A stretch of DNA of 64,000 nucleotides from Methylophaga nitratireducenticrescens (GTDB taxonomy: Bacteria > Pseudomonadota > Gammaproteobacteria > Nitrosococcales > Methylophagaceae): NCBI RefSeq assembly GCF_000260985.4, contig NC_017857.3, positions 186,001-250,000 on the forward strand, read 5' to 3'. The stretch's first letter is position 1; each line of letters opens with the position of its first letter. A program made the translations under genes and the position numbers. The notes beneath the pieces were generated by a model. The model was not told the origin of the DNA. It ran no database searches and saw only the letters and a program-made list of their open reading frames with translations. Shown here piece after piece: positions 43,759-58,194 of the stretch.

Positions 43759-45126
43759 TTAGCTATTTTTTTTTACCGGCCTCTGCCACCCCTTAACCGT
43801 CTTCTGCTCCGACTTAGTTAACGTCAACGCATCACCAGGAACTGTTTTCCGAATAGTAGAACCGGCCCCAATCGTAGCCCCATCCTCAACCGTAACCGGC
43901 GCAACCAACTGCGTATCTGAACCAACAAACACCCGATCACCAATCACCGTACGATGTTTATTAGCCCCATCATAATTACAGGTAATAGTACCTGCACCAA
44001 TATTTACATCAGCGCCCATATCAGTATCGCCGATATAGCTGAGATGATTGATCTTGGAGCCCAGTCCAATATTGGCATTTTTGACTTCTACAAAGTTACC
44101 AACTTTAGCCTTGGCTGCAAGCTTGGTGCCTGGACGTAGTCTGGCAAAAGGACCTACTGAGCAGTTAGTACCCACTTCAGCATTTTCGATAATGCTGTTG
44201 GGCAGGATTTCTGCACCTTCGTGGATGATGCTATTGATAAGAATACAGTTGGCACCAATGCTGACATTGTCGGCAATAGTATTATTACCTTCGAAGATGA
44301 CGTTGATATCGATGGTGATATCTTGCCCGGCTTTTATATCACCGCGTATATCCACTCGAGCCGGATCACGGAAGGTGACACCTGACATCATTAAGTCTGT
44401 TGCTTTAAGTTGCTGATAGTAGCTTTCTACCTCAGCCAGTTGCACCCGATTATTGATACCGGCCACTTCCATTTCATCTTCACAGGTGACTGAGTTGATT
44501 TCGATGCCTTGATTGACGGCTTTAGCAATCAGGTCGGTCAGGTAATATTCGCCCTGGGCATTGTTGTTATCGAGCTGGGACAAAGCTTCTGTGAGCCATT
44601 TAGCCGGGATACACATAATGCCGGTATTGATTTCATTGATCAGTTTGGTTTCTTCATCAGCATCTTTTTCTTCGGTGATGCACAGCATATTGTCATCATA
44701 GTCACGCACAATACGGCCATAGCCGGTGGGATCTTCCAGTATCGCTGTCAGCACTTTCAGACTGTCTTTATCACCTGATTCAATCAAATCCTGCAGCGTA
44801 TCCATTGTGATTAACGGCACATCACCGTATAACACCAATACCTGTTCACTGTTAGCAAAACTGGCTTTGGCCTGCTCTACTGCATGGCCGGTGCCTTTCT
44901 GTTCATGCTGCATCACAACTTCGATTTGCTGCTGTTGCAGGTACGGCACGACTTCGTCTGCGCCATTACCACAGACTACGGCTAACTGGCCTGGAGAAAG
45001 CTGTTTAGCGATATCAATAACGTGTTGTAACATCGGTTTGCCCGCCAGGGTGTGCATCACCTTGGGTTTCGCTGACTTCATGCGGGTGCCTTTACCGGCA
45101 GCGAGAATAATAATAGCCAGAGACAT
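43759..45126 (-). CDS. glmU: UDP-GlcNAc pyrophosphorylase / GlcN-1-P acetyltransferase
   Basis: 455 residues, the usual GlmU length. The N-terminal uridyltransferase domain begins with LAAGKGTRMKS, and the C-terminal left-handed beta-helix carries acetyltransferase hexapeptide repeats and GNFVEVKNANIG. It makes UDP-N-acetylglucosamine for peptidoglycan and lipopolysaccharide. It follows the ATP synthase operon, as in many gammaproteobacteria, after a terminator. Confidence 0.97.
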   Translation of the reverse strand: MSLAIIILAAGKGTRMKSAKPKVMHTLAGKPMLQHVIDIAKQLSPGQLAVVCGNGADEVVPYLQQQQIEVVMQHEQKGTGHAVEQAKASFANSEQVLVLYGDVPLITMDTLQDLIESGDKDSLKVLTAILEDPTGYGRIVRDYDDNMLCITEEKDADEETKLINEINTGIMCIPAKWLTEALSQLDNNNAQGEYYLTDLIAKAVNQGIEINSVTCEDEMEVAGINNRVQLAEVESYYQQLKATDLMMSGVTFRDPARVDIRGDIKAGQDITIDINVIFEGNNTIADNVSIGANCILINSIIHEGAEILPNSIIENAEVGTNCSVGPFARLRPGTKLAAKAKVGNFVEVKNANIGLGSKINHLSYIGDTDMGADVNIGAGTITCNYDGANKHRTVIGDRVFVGSDTQLVAPVTVEDGATIGAGSTIRKTVPGDALTLTKSEQKTVKGWQRPVKKNS

Positions 45127-45174
45127 AAAAGATTCCTTGTATCAGCTCTGTAGTTTAGCAAAGACCTGCAAACA

Positions 45175-45201
45175 AAAAAGGCCGTCCGAAGACAGCCTTT
45201 T
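45175..45201 (-). terminator. terminator of the atp operon
   Basis: AAAAAGGCCGTC and GACAGCCTTTT pair with one mismatch around CGAA, 20 bases after atpC. Confidence 0.8.
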
Positions 45202-45221
45202 CTGGGTCATCACTTTCGTGA

Positions 45222-45644
45222 TTAATGCTTACGTGTTTTACGTGCTCTTTCAATGGCGCGTAACTGTGCCATTGCTTCTGCCAGTTGAACCTGTGCTTCA
45301 GCAAAGTCCAGTTTGGCAGATTTATCACTAAGCGCTTTTTCCGCAGATACTTTGGCTTCCAAAGCAGCAGCTTCATTAACGTCATCAGCGCGTAATGCGG
45401 TATCGGCCAGAATAGTGACGATGTGCGGCTGAACTTCTAAAATGCCACCGGAAATATAAAACTGCTCTTCCTTACCATCTTTCAGTAAACGAACTTCACC
45501 GGCTTTTAAACGTGTCAGCAATGGAGCGTGACGTGGGTAAATACCCACCTCACCCTCTTGTGCCGAGGCAATTACCGCTTCTACCAATCCAGAATAAATG
45601 GATTCTTCAGCACTTACGATGTCAACATGAATTGTCATAGCCAT
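45222..45644 (-). CDS. atpC: ATP synthase F1 subunit epsilon
   Basis: 140 residues. Starts [20 protein letters not shown] and carries the [22 protein letters not shown] signature of the epsilon N-terminal barrel, followed by a two-helix C-terminus that inhibits ATP hydrolysis. Last gene of the atp operon, 18 bases after atpD. Confidence 0.97.
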   Translation of the reverse strand: MAMTIHVDIVSAEESIYSGLVEAVIASAQEGEVGIYPRHAPLLTRLKAGEVRLLKDGKEEQFYISGGILEVQPHIVTILADTALRADDVNEAAALEAKVSAEKALSDKSAKLDFAEAQVQLAEAMAQLRAIERARKTRKH

Positions 45645-45662
45645 CAGCTACCTCCCAAGAGA

Positions 45663-47956
<2,294 letters not shown>

Positions 47957-47970
47957 GAATTATGCCTCGC

Positions 47971-49512
47971 TTACCAGCTACCGTTGGCTTTGAATTTTTC
48001 AATCGCGCTGCGCATTTGGCCAGCGATATTGTCATCAAAATTACCAGTAGTGTTGATTGTGTCCATCAGCTCAGCATGCTGTGAACGCATGGTTGACAGC
48101 AGTGACGCTTCAAATGAACCGACTTTACTGACGTCAACATCATCCAGGAAGCCTTCGTTGGCCGAGAACAATGAAATCGCCATTTCAGCAATCGATAATG
48201 GTTGATATTGTTTCTGTTTCATCAACTCGGTAACACGTTGACCACGGCTGATTTGTGCACGGGTTGCTTCATCAAGGTCAGAAGCAAACTGAGCAAACGC
48301 TGCCAGTTCACGGTACTGAGCCAAGTCAAGACGAACACCACCACCCAGTTTCTTGATGATCTTGGTTTGAGCGGCACCACCAACACGTGATACCGACAGA
48401 CCCGCGTTAATCGCAGGACGGATACCGGCGTTGAACAAGTCAGTTTCCAGGAAGATCTGACCATCTGTAATCGAAATGACGTTGGTGGGTACGAAAGCAG
48501 AAACGTCACCCGCCTGGGTTTCGATGATAGGCAACGCAGTCAATGAACCGGTTTTACCTTTCACTTCACCGTTAGTGAGTTTTTCTACGTAATCTTCGTT
48601 TACACGTGCTGCACGTTCCAGCAAGCGTGAGTGAAGATAGAAAACGTCACCAGGATAAGCTTCACGACCTGGTGGACGACGTAATAACAAGGATACCTGA
48701 CGGTAAGCCCATGCTTGTTTGGTTAAGTCATCATAGATGATCAGCGCATCTTCACCTTTGTCTCGGAAGTATTCGCCCATTGAGCAACCCGCGTAAGGTG
48801 CAATAAATTGCAAAGCAGCTGAATCAGAAGCAGATGCCGCAACGATGATGGTGTGACCCAGTGCATCGTGCTCTTCCAGTTTACGAACCACGTTAGCAAT
48901 AGAAGACGCTTTTTGACCAATCGCTACATAGATACATTTAACGCCTGTACCTTTCTGATTGATAATGGCATCAACCGCGATAGCTGTTTTACCCGTTTGA
49001 CGGTCACCGATAATCAACTCACGCTGACCACGACCGACTGGAATCATCGCATCGATTGATTTCAGACCAGTTTGTAATGGTTGGTCAACTGACTTACGAG
49101 CGATAACGCCTGGCGCTACTTTCTCAATTGGAGAAGAGCCGCTGGCTTGAATGTCGCCTTTGCCGTCGATTGGTTTACCCAGTGAGTCAACAACACGTCC
49201 TAACAGGCCTTCACCTACTGGAACTTCCAGAATACGACCAGTACATTTGACTTTGTCGCCTTCAGAAATATGTTGGTAAGCCCCCAGAATAACGGCACCG
49301 ACTGAGTCACGCTCCAGGTTAAGAGCCATACCGAAAGTGTTGCCTGGAAACTCAAGCATTTCCCCGGACATGACATCGGCAAGACCATGAATACGCACAA
49401 TACCATCGGTTACACCGACTACGGTGCCTTCTGTTCGTGCTTCAGTAGCCCCGTCAAAGCTTTCAATTCGCTTTTTAATCAGGTCACTGATTTCTGCTGA
49501 ATTCAGTTGCAT
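47971..49512 (-). CDS. atpA: ATP synthase F1 subunit alpha
   Basis: 513 residues with Walker [29 protein letters not shown] and [20 protein letters not shown]. Non-catalytic nucleotide-binding partner of beta. Full length. Confidence 0.98.
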   Translation of the reverse strand: MQLNSAEISDLIKKRIESFDGATEARTEGTVVGVTDGIVRIHGLADVMSGEMLEFPGNTFGMALNLERDSVGAVILGAYQHISEGDKVKCTGRILEVPVGEGLLGRVVDSLGKPIDGKGDIQASGSSPIEKVAPGVIARKSVDQPLQTGLKSIDAMIPVGRGQRELIIGDRQTGKTAIAVDAIINQKGTGVKCIYVAIGQKASSIANVVRKLEEHDALGHTIIVAASASDSAALQFIAPYAGCSMGEYFRDKGEDALIIYDDLTKQAWAYRQVSLLLRRPPGREAYPGDVFYLHSRLLERAARVNEDYVEKLTNGEVKGKTGSLTALPIIETQAGDVSAFVPTNVISITDGQIFLETDLFNAGIRPAINAGLSVSRVGGAAQTKIIKKLGGGVRLDLAQYRELAAFAQFASDLDEATRAQISRGQRVTELMKQKQYQPLSIAEMAISLFSANEGFLDDVDVSKVGSFEASLLSTMRSQHAELMDTINTTGNFDDNIAGQMRSAIEKFKANGSW

Positions 49513-49536
49513 CTCTGTTTCCTCTTTACGGGCCGC

Positions 49537-50067
49537 TTAGCTTATCGCGCTGGCCAGTCTGTTCAATTTACCTACGGCAGATCCATCAATTACCAGATCA
49601 CCTGCCCGAATGATTGCGCCACCCAGCAGACTCTCGTCTACACTTTCGCTGAGGGTAATTTCTTTACCCAGGCGTTTTTTCAGTGCGGCTGCAATCTTGC
49701 TTTTTTGTTCATCTGACAACGGCCGTGCAGTTATTACATCAGCTGTCAGCATTTGTTCCGCATCGGCGCGTAACTCTTCATAAAGCTCTGCGATTTCCGG
49801 TAACAATAGCAGTCGATTATTTTCTGCCAGAAGCAGCAGAAAACTACGAGCATCTGTACTAAGTTCACCAGTAATATCAGCAAGCAGATTGACTGCCTGT
49901 TCATCACTGACCGCAGGACTCACCAAAATGGATTCGACCTCGGGAGTAGCAGCGCATTGCGCCAGTACCGTGAGCAGTTCAGACCATGCCTGCATGTCGC
50001 CTTTTTCTTGTGCAATCGCAAATACGGCTGATGCGTAGGGGCGAGCGATGGTTATTGATTCTGCCAT
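49537..50067 (-). CDS. atpH: ATP synthase F1 subunit delta
   Basis: 176 residues. Peripheral-stalk subunit linking F1 to subunit b; helical N-terminus (ARPYASAVFAIAQEKGDMQA) and the C-terminal SLLGGAIIRAGDLVIDGS signature. Confidence 0.96.
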   Translation of the reverse strand: MAESITIARPYASAVFAIAQEKGDMQAWSELLTVLAQCAATPEVESILVSPAVSDEQAVNLLADITGELSTDARSFLLLLAENNRLLLLPEIAELYEELRADAEQMLTADVITARPLSDEQKSKIAAALKKRLGKEITLSESVDESLLGGAIIRAGDLVIDGSAVGKLNRLASAIS

Positions 50068-50079
50068 CCTATGATTCCT

Positions 50080-50550
50080 CTAGATTTGGCTGACCAACTC
50101 ATCGAGCAGGTCGGTGTGGGCTTTGTCATCAATCTCACGACTAAGGATTTTGCCAGCACCTGCCAGTGCAACTGACGCAACTTGTGCTCTCAGTTCATCA
50201 CGGGCTCGGTTTGCTTCCTGCTCAATTTCTGCACGGGCAGATGTGAGAATACGCTCACCTTCAGTACGCGCAGTGCCTTTGGCTTCGTCGACAATTTCGT
50301 TTCCGCGGCGTTGAGCCTGAGAAACAATTTCGCTTGCCTGATCTTTTGCTTCATGAATTACCTGTTGGGCACGTTTTTCTGCCAACTCTTGTTCATGACG
50401 GCCACGTTCTGCCGCAGCCAGACCATCAGCGATTTTCTTTTTGCGTTCTTCCAACGCCTGCATGATAGGCGGCCAGACGTACTTCATGCAGAATGCGACG
50501 AAAATCGCAAAGGCAATTAGCTGGCCTATCAAGGTTGCATTGATATTCAT
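50080..50550 (-). CDS. atpF: ATP synthase F0 subunit b
   Basis: 156 residues with one N-terminal membrane helix ([20 protein letters not shown]) and a long charged helix forming the peripheral stalk. Lies 12 bases before atpH. Confidence 0.97.
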   Translation of the reverse strand: MNINATLIGQLIAFAIFVAFCMKYVWPPIMQALEERKKKIADGLAAAERGRHEQELAEKRAQQVIHEAKDQASEIVSQAQRRGNEIVDEAKGTARTEGERILTSARAEIEQEANRARDELRAQVASVALAGAGKILSREIDDKAHTDLLDELVSQI

Positions 50551-50595
50551 GCCTGTACCTCTTGTTTATCGCTATTGGGAGTTGAGTTAATGATC

Positions 50596-50838
<243 letters not shown>

Positions 50839-50886
50839 CTACAAACGTCTAAAGACTAAAAAAATAAAGTTACAACCCAATCAAAC

Positions 50887-52168
<1,282 letters not shown>

Positions 52169-52212
52169 TTGTATCCGCTGGATCTTTAGTTTTGCCTTAA
52201 GCAAATCAGGGA

Positions 52213-52242
52213 ATTATATAGACCTACCCTTTGCACGGTCAA
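52213..52242 (-). promoter_or_regulatory. atp operon sigma70 promoter
   Basis: On the minus strand TTGACC (52242-52237) and TATAAT (52218-52213) are 18 bp apart, about 45 bp before atpI. Strong match to consensus. The remaining gap to parB (52243-52455) shows nothing else clear. Confidence 0.85.
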
Positions 52243-52455
52243 CGACTATATCGCTTAATTTATTTTTACGGCAAAAAAGTGGGCTGCTTTAAGCTTCAGG
52301 GGAAACAGTATTTTTTTGTGGTAAATAAATTCATCCCTGAAACGGTGTTTCGTTGGTTAGCATTTTCAGTCTTTTTACACTTGCGGTTACATTACCGGCC
52401 TAATTTGACGTTATCAAAACTATACGTTCAAATCTACCTGCACTCTTGGCAAAAC

Positions 52456-53319
52456 TTAAACTCCAATCTGCTTAATCAGTCGCTTCAACTCATCAACATT
52501 GGAATAATCGAATACCAGTTTCCCTTTACCGTTGGGCCGATGCTTGATACTGAAACCTTTCCCCAGCTTGTCCGTAATGCGCTGCTCGATTCGCTCGATT
52601 TCTTCCAGTGAGGGTTGTGGGACTTCCTGTTTCTCTGCAGAGGAAGGCTTTAACAGTCGACGAATGAGTTGTTCTGTTTCGCGCACTGACAGGCATTTCT
52701 CGACAATCTGTAAAGCTGCCTCGGACTGGCTTTCGCCTTCTAAAGCCAACAGCGTTCTTGCATGGCCCATTTCCAGATCACAGTTCTCCAGTAATTTCTT
52801 AACATCATCATTAAGATTTCGCAGCCGCAGTAAATTACTGATGGTCGCACGTGACTTACCCACTGCCTCAGCGGTTTGCTGGTGAGTTAATTCAAATTCT
52901 TCGCGCAGCCGATGCAAAGCATTGGCCTCTTCCATCGGGTTCAGATTTTCACGCTGGATATTTTCAATCAAAGCCATCGCAATGGCATTGCGATCCGAAA
53001 CATTCTTGATTAATACCGGAACACTTTCCAGCCCAGCCAGCTTGGAAGCCCGCCAGCGGCGTTCTCCTGCAATGATTTCGTAATGTCCGCCGTCTATTGG
53101 CCTGACAACAATGGGTTGTACCAAGCCTTGAGAGCGGATGGAGTCAGCAAGTTCTTCCAGAGATTCCTGAGACATATCCATACGCGGCTGGTATTTGCCG
53201 GGCCGAATCATGTCCAGCGGGAAATGTTGCAAGCTGTCATTCAGGCTGTTTTCATCCTGATTAACATCACCTAACAGCGCATCAAGTCCTCTGCCTAATC
53301 CTCTTTTTTTACTTACCAT
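52456..53319 (-). CDS. parB: chromosome-partitioning protein ParB
   Basis: 287 residues from the ATG at 53319, where family members begin (SKKRGLGRGLDALLGD); an ORF start 45 bases upstream would overlap parA. Contains the CTP-binding GERRWRASKLAG motif and helix-turn-helix (THQQTAEAVGKSRATISNLL). It loads at parS sites near the origin; no exact parS was seen in this window. Confidence 0.95.
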   Translation of the reverse strand: MVSKKRGLGRGLDALLGDVNQDENSLNDSLQHFPLDMIRPGKYQPRMDMSQESLEELADSIRSQGLVQPIVVRPIDGGHYEIIAGERRWRASKLAGLESVPVLIKNVSDRNAIAMALIENIQRENLNPMEEANALHRLREEFELTHQQTAEAVGKSRATISNLLRLRNLNDDVKKLLENCDLEMGHARTLLALEGESQSEAALQIVEKCLSVRETEQLIRRLLKPSSAEKQEVPQPSLEEIERIEQRITDKLGKGFSIKHRPNGKGKLVFDYSNVDELKRLIKQIGV

Positions 53320-53335
53320 GCTGGAAATACCTGTG

Positions 53336-54124
53336 TTAGCTTGCCGCTGTTGCTTTTTTATCACGTCGCATCAATTCACTTGCCAGCGCCATATAGGCAA
53401 TTGAGCCACGCGAAGCCCGGTCATAATTTAACACAGGCAGACCATGACTGGGCGCTTCAGCCAAACGAACATTCCGCGGGATGATTGAATGAAAGACTTT
53501 GCCCTGGAAATGACTTATCAGCTGGCGTGATACCTGATTGGCAAGATTATTCCGTGCATCAAACATGGTTCGCACCATGCCAGTCACTTCTAAAGCGGGA
53601 TTGGCTCGCTGTTTAACCCGTTCAATGGTGCGCAGCAGTGAAGTCAGTCCTTCAAGGGCATAATATTCACACTGAATCGGGATCAATACACCTTTGGAAG
53701 CCACCAGGGCATTCACCGTAAGCATACTCAGGGAGGGAGGACAGTCGATCAGGATAAAGTCGTATTTTTCTTTGCTGGATTCCAACGCCAGTCGCAGGCG
53801 ATGTTCACGTAATTTGATTTCCAACAGCTGGACTTCGGCGGCAGTCAGATCGGTATTGGTTGGCATTACATCAAAGCCCAATCCTTCCGGACGAATGATG
53901 GCATCACTGGCTTTGGCTTCCGCCATAATGACGTCATAACTGCTGGTTTCGATGGCGTCTTTATCAATGCCGCAACCGGTAGTGGCATTACCCTGCGGAT
54001 CCAAATCAATCATCAACACTTTCTTGCCTGAATCGGCAAGTGACGCTGCCAGATTTACCGTGGTAGTCGTTTTACCGACACCGCCTTTCTGGTTAGTAAC
54101 CGCAAATATATTTCCCACTGACAT
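53336..54124 (-). CDS. parA: chromosome-partitioning ATPase ParA (Soj)
   Basis: 262 residues with the deviant Walker A KGGVGKTTTTVNLA at about 12-25 and LIDCPPSLSMLTVNAL. It drives origin segregation with ParB. Its start overlaps the rsmG stop. Confidence 0.96.
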   Translation of the reverse strand: MSVGNIFAVTNQKGGVGKTTTTVNLAASLADSGKKVLMIDLDPQGNATTGCGIDKDAIETSSYDVIMAEAKASDAIIRPEGLGFDVMPTNTDLTAAEVQLLEIKLREHRLRLALESSKEKYDFILIDCPPSLSMLTVNALVASKGVLIPIQCEYYALEGLTSLLRTIERVKQRANPALEVTGMVRTMFDARNNLANQVSRQLISHFQGKVFHSIIPRNVRLAEAPSHGLPVLNYDRASRGSIAYMALASELMRRDKKATAAS

Positions 54125-54750
54125 TAATCCTTAATCAGTCTTACCAGATGCCTTTCAGCCTGATCTCCCGGGACATTCAGAGCAATCACATCTTTCAATG
54201 TGAAACCGCCGCCAACACTGGCCAGTTCCTGTTCCGGGTATACGCCTTTCATTAAAACCAGGCTGCCCGCATCATCGCAGTGTCTCGCAGCTAAATCAAT
54301 AATCTCGGCAATTGTAGCGAAAGCCCGGGCGGTTATTACCTCAAACTTTGGCAGGGTGAGTTGTTCAACTCGGCCATGTATTACCGTCACATTATTCAAT
54401 TTCAGCTCGGCTTTCACTTGCTGCAAAAAACGTGTTTTTTTGATATTGCTATCAAGCAGAGTCACCGCCATTTGCGGAAAACAGATCGCCACTGGAATCC
54501 CTGGAAGACCAGCACCACTTCCAACATCCAGCAAGCTGTTGCACTGCAGATACGGAATAAGGGACAGACTATCAAGGATATGCCGAGTCAACATGCCTTG
54601 TGGATCACGCACTGAGGTCAGGTTATAAACCTTATTCCATTTTTGCAGTAACGCAAGATAATCCAGTAGTTGTGTTTTTTGCTGGTCGGAAAGTTGTAAT
54701 TGCAGTTCAGCACAACCCTTATCGAGCTGTGCCTTTAAATCAACCGTCAT
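54124..54750 (-). CDS. rsmG: 16S rRNA m7G527 methyltransferase
   Basis: 208 residues with the SAM-binding motif LLDVGSGAGLPGIPVAI and ITARAFA. Methylates G527 of 16S rRNA. Overlaps mnmG upstream and parA downstream by one base each, so the four genes form a tight operon. Confidence 0.96.
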   Translation of the reverse strand: MTVDLKAQLDKGCAELQLQLSDQQKTQLLDYLALLQKWNKVYNLTSVRDPQGMLTRHILDSLSLIPYLQCNSLLDVGSGAGLPGIPVAICFPQMAVTLLDSNIKKTRFLQQVKAELKLNNVTVIHGRVEQLTLPKFEVITARAFATIAEIIDLAARHCDDAGSLVLMKGVYPEQELASVGGGFTLKDVIALNVPGDQAERHLVRLIKD

Positions 54751-56633
54751 TAGCTGGCTTCGCTCCAGCCTGAACGTTTCAGATGAACCAGCAATAACGA
54801 AACCGCCGCCGGTGTCACGCCGGAAATCCGCGCAGCCTGCCCTAAACTCTGTGGTTTGGCATTTTGTAATTTTTCACGCACTTCATTAGATAGGCCGTGC
54901 ACATTGTGATAATCCATATCATTAGGCAATGATGTATTTTCATTGCGCTGCAAACGGTTGACTTCATTTTGCTGGCGATTGATATATCCAGCGTATTTCA
55001 CCTGGATCATTACCTGCTCAGCCACATCATCAGCAACGGTTTGCTCTTCGTCCAGTAATGTCATCAAGCCTTGATAATCCACACTTGGACGACGTAATAA
55101 TTCAATTGCCGTACTGCTTTTGGCCAGAGGCTCACCCAGCACAGAGGTCGCACGTTGTTGATCTATTTTTTCGGGTGATACGCGCGTGGAACTCAAGCGG
55201 GTATTTTCTTTATCAATAGCTTCCAGCTTTTCACTGAATACGCTCCAACGCTTATCATCGACAATACCTAACTGGCGACCAATGGGTGTCAGTCGGGAAT
55301 CGGCATTATCCTCACGTAACATCAGACGATATTCTGCACGGCTGGTGAACATGCGATAGGGCTCTTTTGTACCTGAAGTGATCAAGTCATCAATTAATAC
55401 GCCGATATAGGCTTCATCACGACGTGGATACCAGGGCTCGAGCTCACGAGCCTGCAAGCCAGCATTAAGACCGGCGATTAACCCCTGTGCGGCGGCTTCT
55501 TCATAACCCGTTGTACCATTGATCTGTCCAGCAAAGAACAGACCTGCCATATGTTTGGTTTCCAGCCACGGCGTTAAATCCCGTGGATCAAAAAAGTCGT
55601 ATTCAATCGCATAGCCCGGACGGGTGATATGGGCATTTTCCAACCCTTTCATTGAACGCACAATTTCATATTGCACATCAAATGGCAGGCTGGTGGAAAT
55701 ACCGTTAGGGTAGACTTCGTTGCAGTTCAGACCTTCCGGTTCAAGGAATATCTGGTGTGAATTCCGATCAGCAAAACGCACCACTTTGTCTTCAATTGAA
55801 GGACAGTAACGTGGACCAATGCCTTCAATTTCACCACTGTACATCGGTGAGCGATCCAGATTGTTACGGATCACCTGATGGGTTTTTTCATTGGTATGGG
55901 TGATATAGCAGGATATCTGTGTTGGATGATGTTCCCGCTTACCCAGAAAAGAGAAGACCGGTGTTGGGTTATCACCCGGTTGTTCGGCTAACTGGGAAAA
56001 ATCAATACTGCTGGTCGCAATACGCGGTGGTGTGCCGGTTTTTAATCGATCAACCCGGAACGGTAAAGCCCGTAAACGTTCTGCCAACGCAACAGAGGCA
56101 GGATCACCAGCGCGACCACCCTGATGGCGTTGCAGACCAATATGGATAACGCCACCAAGAAAGGTGCCGACGGTCAGCACAACTGTCTTAGCACCAAAAC
56201 GTAAACCGGATTGGGTAACAACACCTGCAACACGATCATTTTCAACGATCAGATCATCAACGGCTTGCTGAAACAAATAAAGATTGGGTTGAGACTCAAG
56301 GACTTCACGAATAGCGGTTTTATAACGAATGCGATCAGCCTGAGCACGAGTGGCTCTAACCGCCGGACCTTTGCTGGCATTAAGAATTCTGAACTGGATA
56401 CCGGCACGATCGGCGGCTTTTGCCATAATGCCGCCCAGCGCATCAATTTCTTTAACCAGATGCCCTTTACCGATACCACCAATGGCCGGGTTGCAGCTCA
56501 TTTGACCCAGTGTTTCGATATTTTGCGTGAGTAACAGCGTTTTGACGCCTTGACGAGCCGCCGCTAACGCAGCTTCAGTGCCGGCATGGCCACCACCAAC
56601 CACTATCACATCATATTGATCCTGATACTGCAT
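54750..56633 (-). CDS. mnmG: tRNA uridine-5-carboxymethylaminomethyl synthase MnmG
   Basis: 627 residues with the FAD-binding [19 protein letters not shown] and [17 protein letters not shown] signatures. With MnmE it modifies wobble uridines. First gene of the mnmG-rsmG-parA-parB run, a cluster commonly near the replication origin. Confidence 0.97.
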   Translation of the reverse strand: MQYQDQYDVIVVGGGHAGTEAALAAARQGVKTLLLTQNIETLGQMSCNPAIGGIGKGHLVKEIDALGGIMAKAADRAGIQFRILNASKGPAVRATRAQADRIRYKTAIREVLESQPNLYLFQQAVDDLIVENDRVAGVVTQSGLRFGAKTVVLTVGTFLGGVIHIGLQRHQGGRAGDPASVALAERLRALPFRVDRLKTGTPPRIATSSIDFSQLAEQPGDNPTPVFSFLGKREHHPTQISCYITHTNEKTHQVIRNNLDRSPMYSGEIEGIGPRYCPSIEDKVVRFADRNSHQIFLEPEGLNCNEVYPNGISTSLPFDVQYEIVRSMKGLENAHITRPGYAIEYDFFDPRDLTPWLETKHMAGLFFAGQINGTTGYEEAAAQGLIAGLNAGLQARELEPWYPRRDEAYIGVLIDDLITSGTKEPYRMFTSRAEYRLMLREDNADSRLTPIGRQLGIVDDKRWSVFSEKLEAIDKENTRLSSTRVSPEKIDQQRATSVLGEPLAKSSTAIELLRRPSVDYQGLMTLLDEEQTVADDVAEQVMIQVKYAGYINRQQNEVNRLQRNENTSLPNDMDYHNVHGLSNEVREKLQNAKPQSLGQAARISGVTPAAVSLLLVHLKRSGWSEAS

Positions 56634-56781
56634 AACTCACCCACGAAAAATTCTTGTAAAAGACTGTGGATTTTAACATGCCAGTCACAATCTTTGCCTA
56701 CTATTTCAATCATTTATGGTCAGTTGTGACAAACAGAATTGACCTCGTCTTATTAAACTTTAGCAATTGGAAAGCATGACC

Positions 56782-57141
56782 ATGATTGAAAAAAACACTG
56801 GCATCAAACGCTTAATGTTTGCTCTGGTTTATTCATTGCAGGGGTTATATGCCGGAATTCGCTATGAATCCGCATTCCGCCAGGAATTTATTCTGCTGTT
56901 ATTACTGGGCGTAGTTAGCTTTTTTCTTGATGTCACACCAGCAGAAAGACTATTGATGATCGCATCGCTTGTCGCCGTTTTAATCGTGGAAGCACTTAAT
57001 TCAGCCATTGAGTGTGTTGTTGATCGCGTCAGCACAGATGTACATAAACTTTCTGGACGAGCCAAGGACTATGGTTCGCTAGCCGTGTTACTAACCTTAT
57101 TGCTCAGTGTGGCAACCTGGCTGATAATTTTACTTGGTTAA
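56782..57141 (+). CDS. dgkA: diacylglycerol kinase
   Basis: 119 residues from the ATG at 56782, which has GGAA nine bases upstream; ATG at 56776 is close. Three membrane helices and the signature [15 protein letters not shown] with the catalytic Glu. Recycles diacylglycerol to phosphatidate in the inner membrane. It converges with lgt, the two overlapping by four bases. Confidence 0.93.
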   Translation: MIEKNTGIKRLMFALVYSLQGLYAGIRYESAFRQEFILLLLLGVVSFFLDVTPAERLLMIASLVAVLIVEALNSAIECVVDRVSTDVHKLSGRAKDYGSLAVLLTLLLSVATWLIILLG

Positions 57142-57914
57142 GTTTTTCTTTGGTAAGCCCAAATCATCATGATCAAACCGGCAATAATCATCGGTACACA
57201 TAACAATTGTCCCATGGTAAACCAATCAAAGGCCAGATAACCATATTGCGGATCAGGAACTCTGAAGAATTCGGCAATAAATCGGAAACACCCATAGCCC
57301 AGTAAGAACAGCCCTGAAACCGCTGCCCGTGGGCGGGTTTTTGCCGAGAACCACCAGAGAATAATAAACAGTAACAAGCCTTCCAGCATGGCCTGGTAAA
57401 GCTGGGATGGATGACGCGCTAGCGGACCACCTGTTGGAAAAACCATAGCCCAGGGAACATCAGACACTCTTCCCCATAACTCACCATTGATAAAATTACC
57501 AATGCGTCCAAAAAATAAACCTAATGGTACTAATGGGGCAACAAAGTCGCTAATTTCAAAAAAGGATTTACCAGATTTACGACCAAAGAACCCGATCGCT
57601 ATTAAAACGCCCAACAATCCACCATGAAAAGACATGCCTCCCTGCCAAACTTTAAACAGCGTTATTGGATTGCTTATAACATTTGGCAAATCATAGAAAA
57701 GCGCATAACCAATCCTGCCTCCAATGATTACCCCAATCGCGCCATAGAACAGTAGATCTTCTACCTGAGATTTTTCCCATCGGTAATCATTCGCTCTAAA
57801 CCTTGCAAGCGCCCAGGCAGCAACAAAACCAACCAAATACATTAAACCGTACCAATGAACAGCCAACGGTCCTAACTGGATTGCGACCGGATCAATCAGA
57901 GGATAAGTCATCAT
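57138..57914 (-). CDS. lgt: prolipoprotein diacylglyceryl transferase
   Basis: 258 residues, seven membrane helices, with [23 protein letters not shown] and the Lgt signature [17 protein letters not shown]. Attaches diacylglycerol to lipoprotein cysteine in the inner membrane. Both it and dgkA handle diacylglycerol-related lipids. Confidence 0.96.
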   Translation of the reverse strand: MMTYPLIDPVAIQLGPLAVHWYGLMYLVGFVAAWALARFRANDYRWEKSQVEDLLFYGAIGVIIGGRIGYALFYDLPNVISNPITLFKVWQGGMSFHGGLLGVLIAIGFFGRKSGKSFFEISDFVAPLVPLGLFFGRIGNFINGELWGRVSDVPWAMVFPTGGPLARHPSQLYQAMLEGLLLFIILWWFSAKTRPRAAVSGLFLLGYGCFRFIAEFFRVPDPQYGYLAFDWFTMGQLLCVPMIIAGLIMMIWAYQRKT

Positions 57915-57978
57915 TTTCTCTCATTTTTTAGTATCGGCATCATAGCAAGGTCTGTCTTTATCTTCATCAATAGTTTGT

Positions 57979-57996
57979 TGCACCAATACTGGGCGC
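57979..57996. promoter_or_regulatory. NtrC-type enhancer site
   Basis: TGCACCAATACTGGGCGC is a near-palindrome like the NtrC site (TGCACCA-N4-TGGTGCA, 12 of 14 arm positions), about 110 bp before the sigma54 promoter. A weaker GCGCACCA half lies at 58010-58017. Confidence 0.6.
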
Positions 57997-58089
57997 TAAC
58001 CTATCCAATGCGCACCAAAATAACACTTAAATGATCATAAAAGCTTTTCATAACGCTCCTAACACATTGTTATAAATAGAACTTTAAAT

Positions 58090-58105
58090 CTGGCATATAA
58101 CCTGC
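58090..58105 (+). promoter_or_regulatory. sigma54 promoter of torF-glnK-amtB
   Basis: CTGGCATATAACCTGC has the -24 GG and -12 GC at the required 12-bp spacing (consensus TGGCAC-N5-TTGC with two mismatches). Together with the enhancer-like site this points to RpoN/NtrC control by nitrogen limitation. Confidence 0.65.
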
Positions 58106-58132
58106 GTTATCTGTAGCAGTCTGAATACATCG

Positions 58133-58153
58133 TGTTGTAAAAGGTCAACGCAT
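58133..58153 (+). promoter_or_regulatory. motif shared with the 37126 operator
   Basis: TGTTGTAAAAGGTCAACGCA, plus one T, matches 37126-37146 at 19 of 21 positions. It lies in the probable 5' leader of torF. Function unknown. Confidence 0.45.
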
Positions 58154-58194
58154 CGGATTCAACAAGACTAAAAAACTCAAACGAGGAGATATAA

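Noticed and set aside
44726-45331. 201-codon plus-strand frame
   Set aside because: Antisense to glmU and atpC; composition reflects the opposite strand.
52205-53335. parS sites near parAB
   Set aside because: No sequence close to TGTTTCACGTGAAACA was seen by eye.
56634-56766. Possible replication origin upstream of mnmG
   Set aside because: Gene order suggests nearness to oriC, but no cluster of DnaA boxes or dnaA gene is visible.
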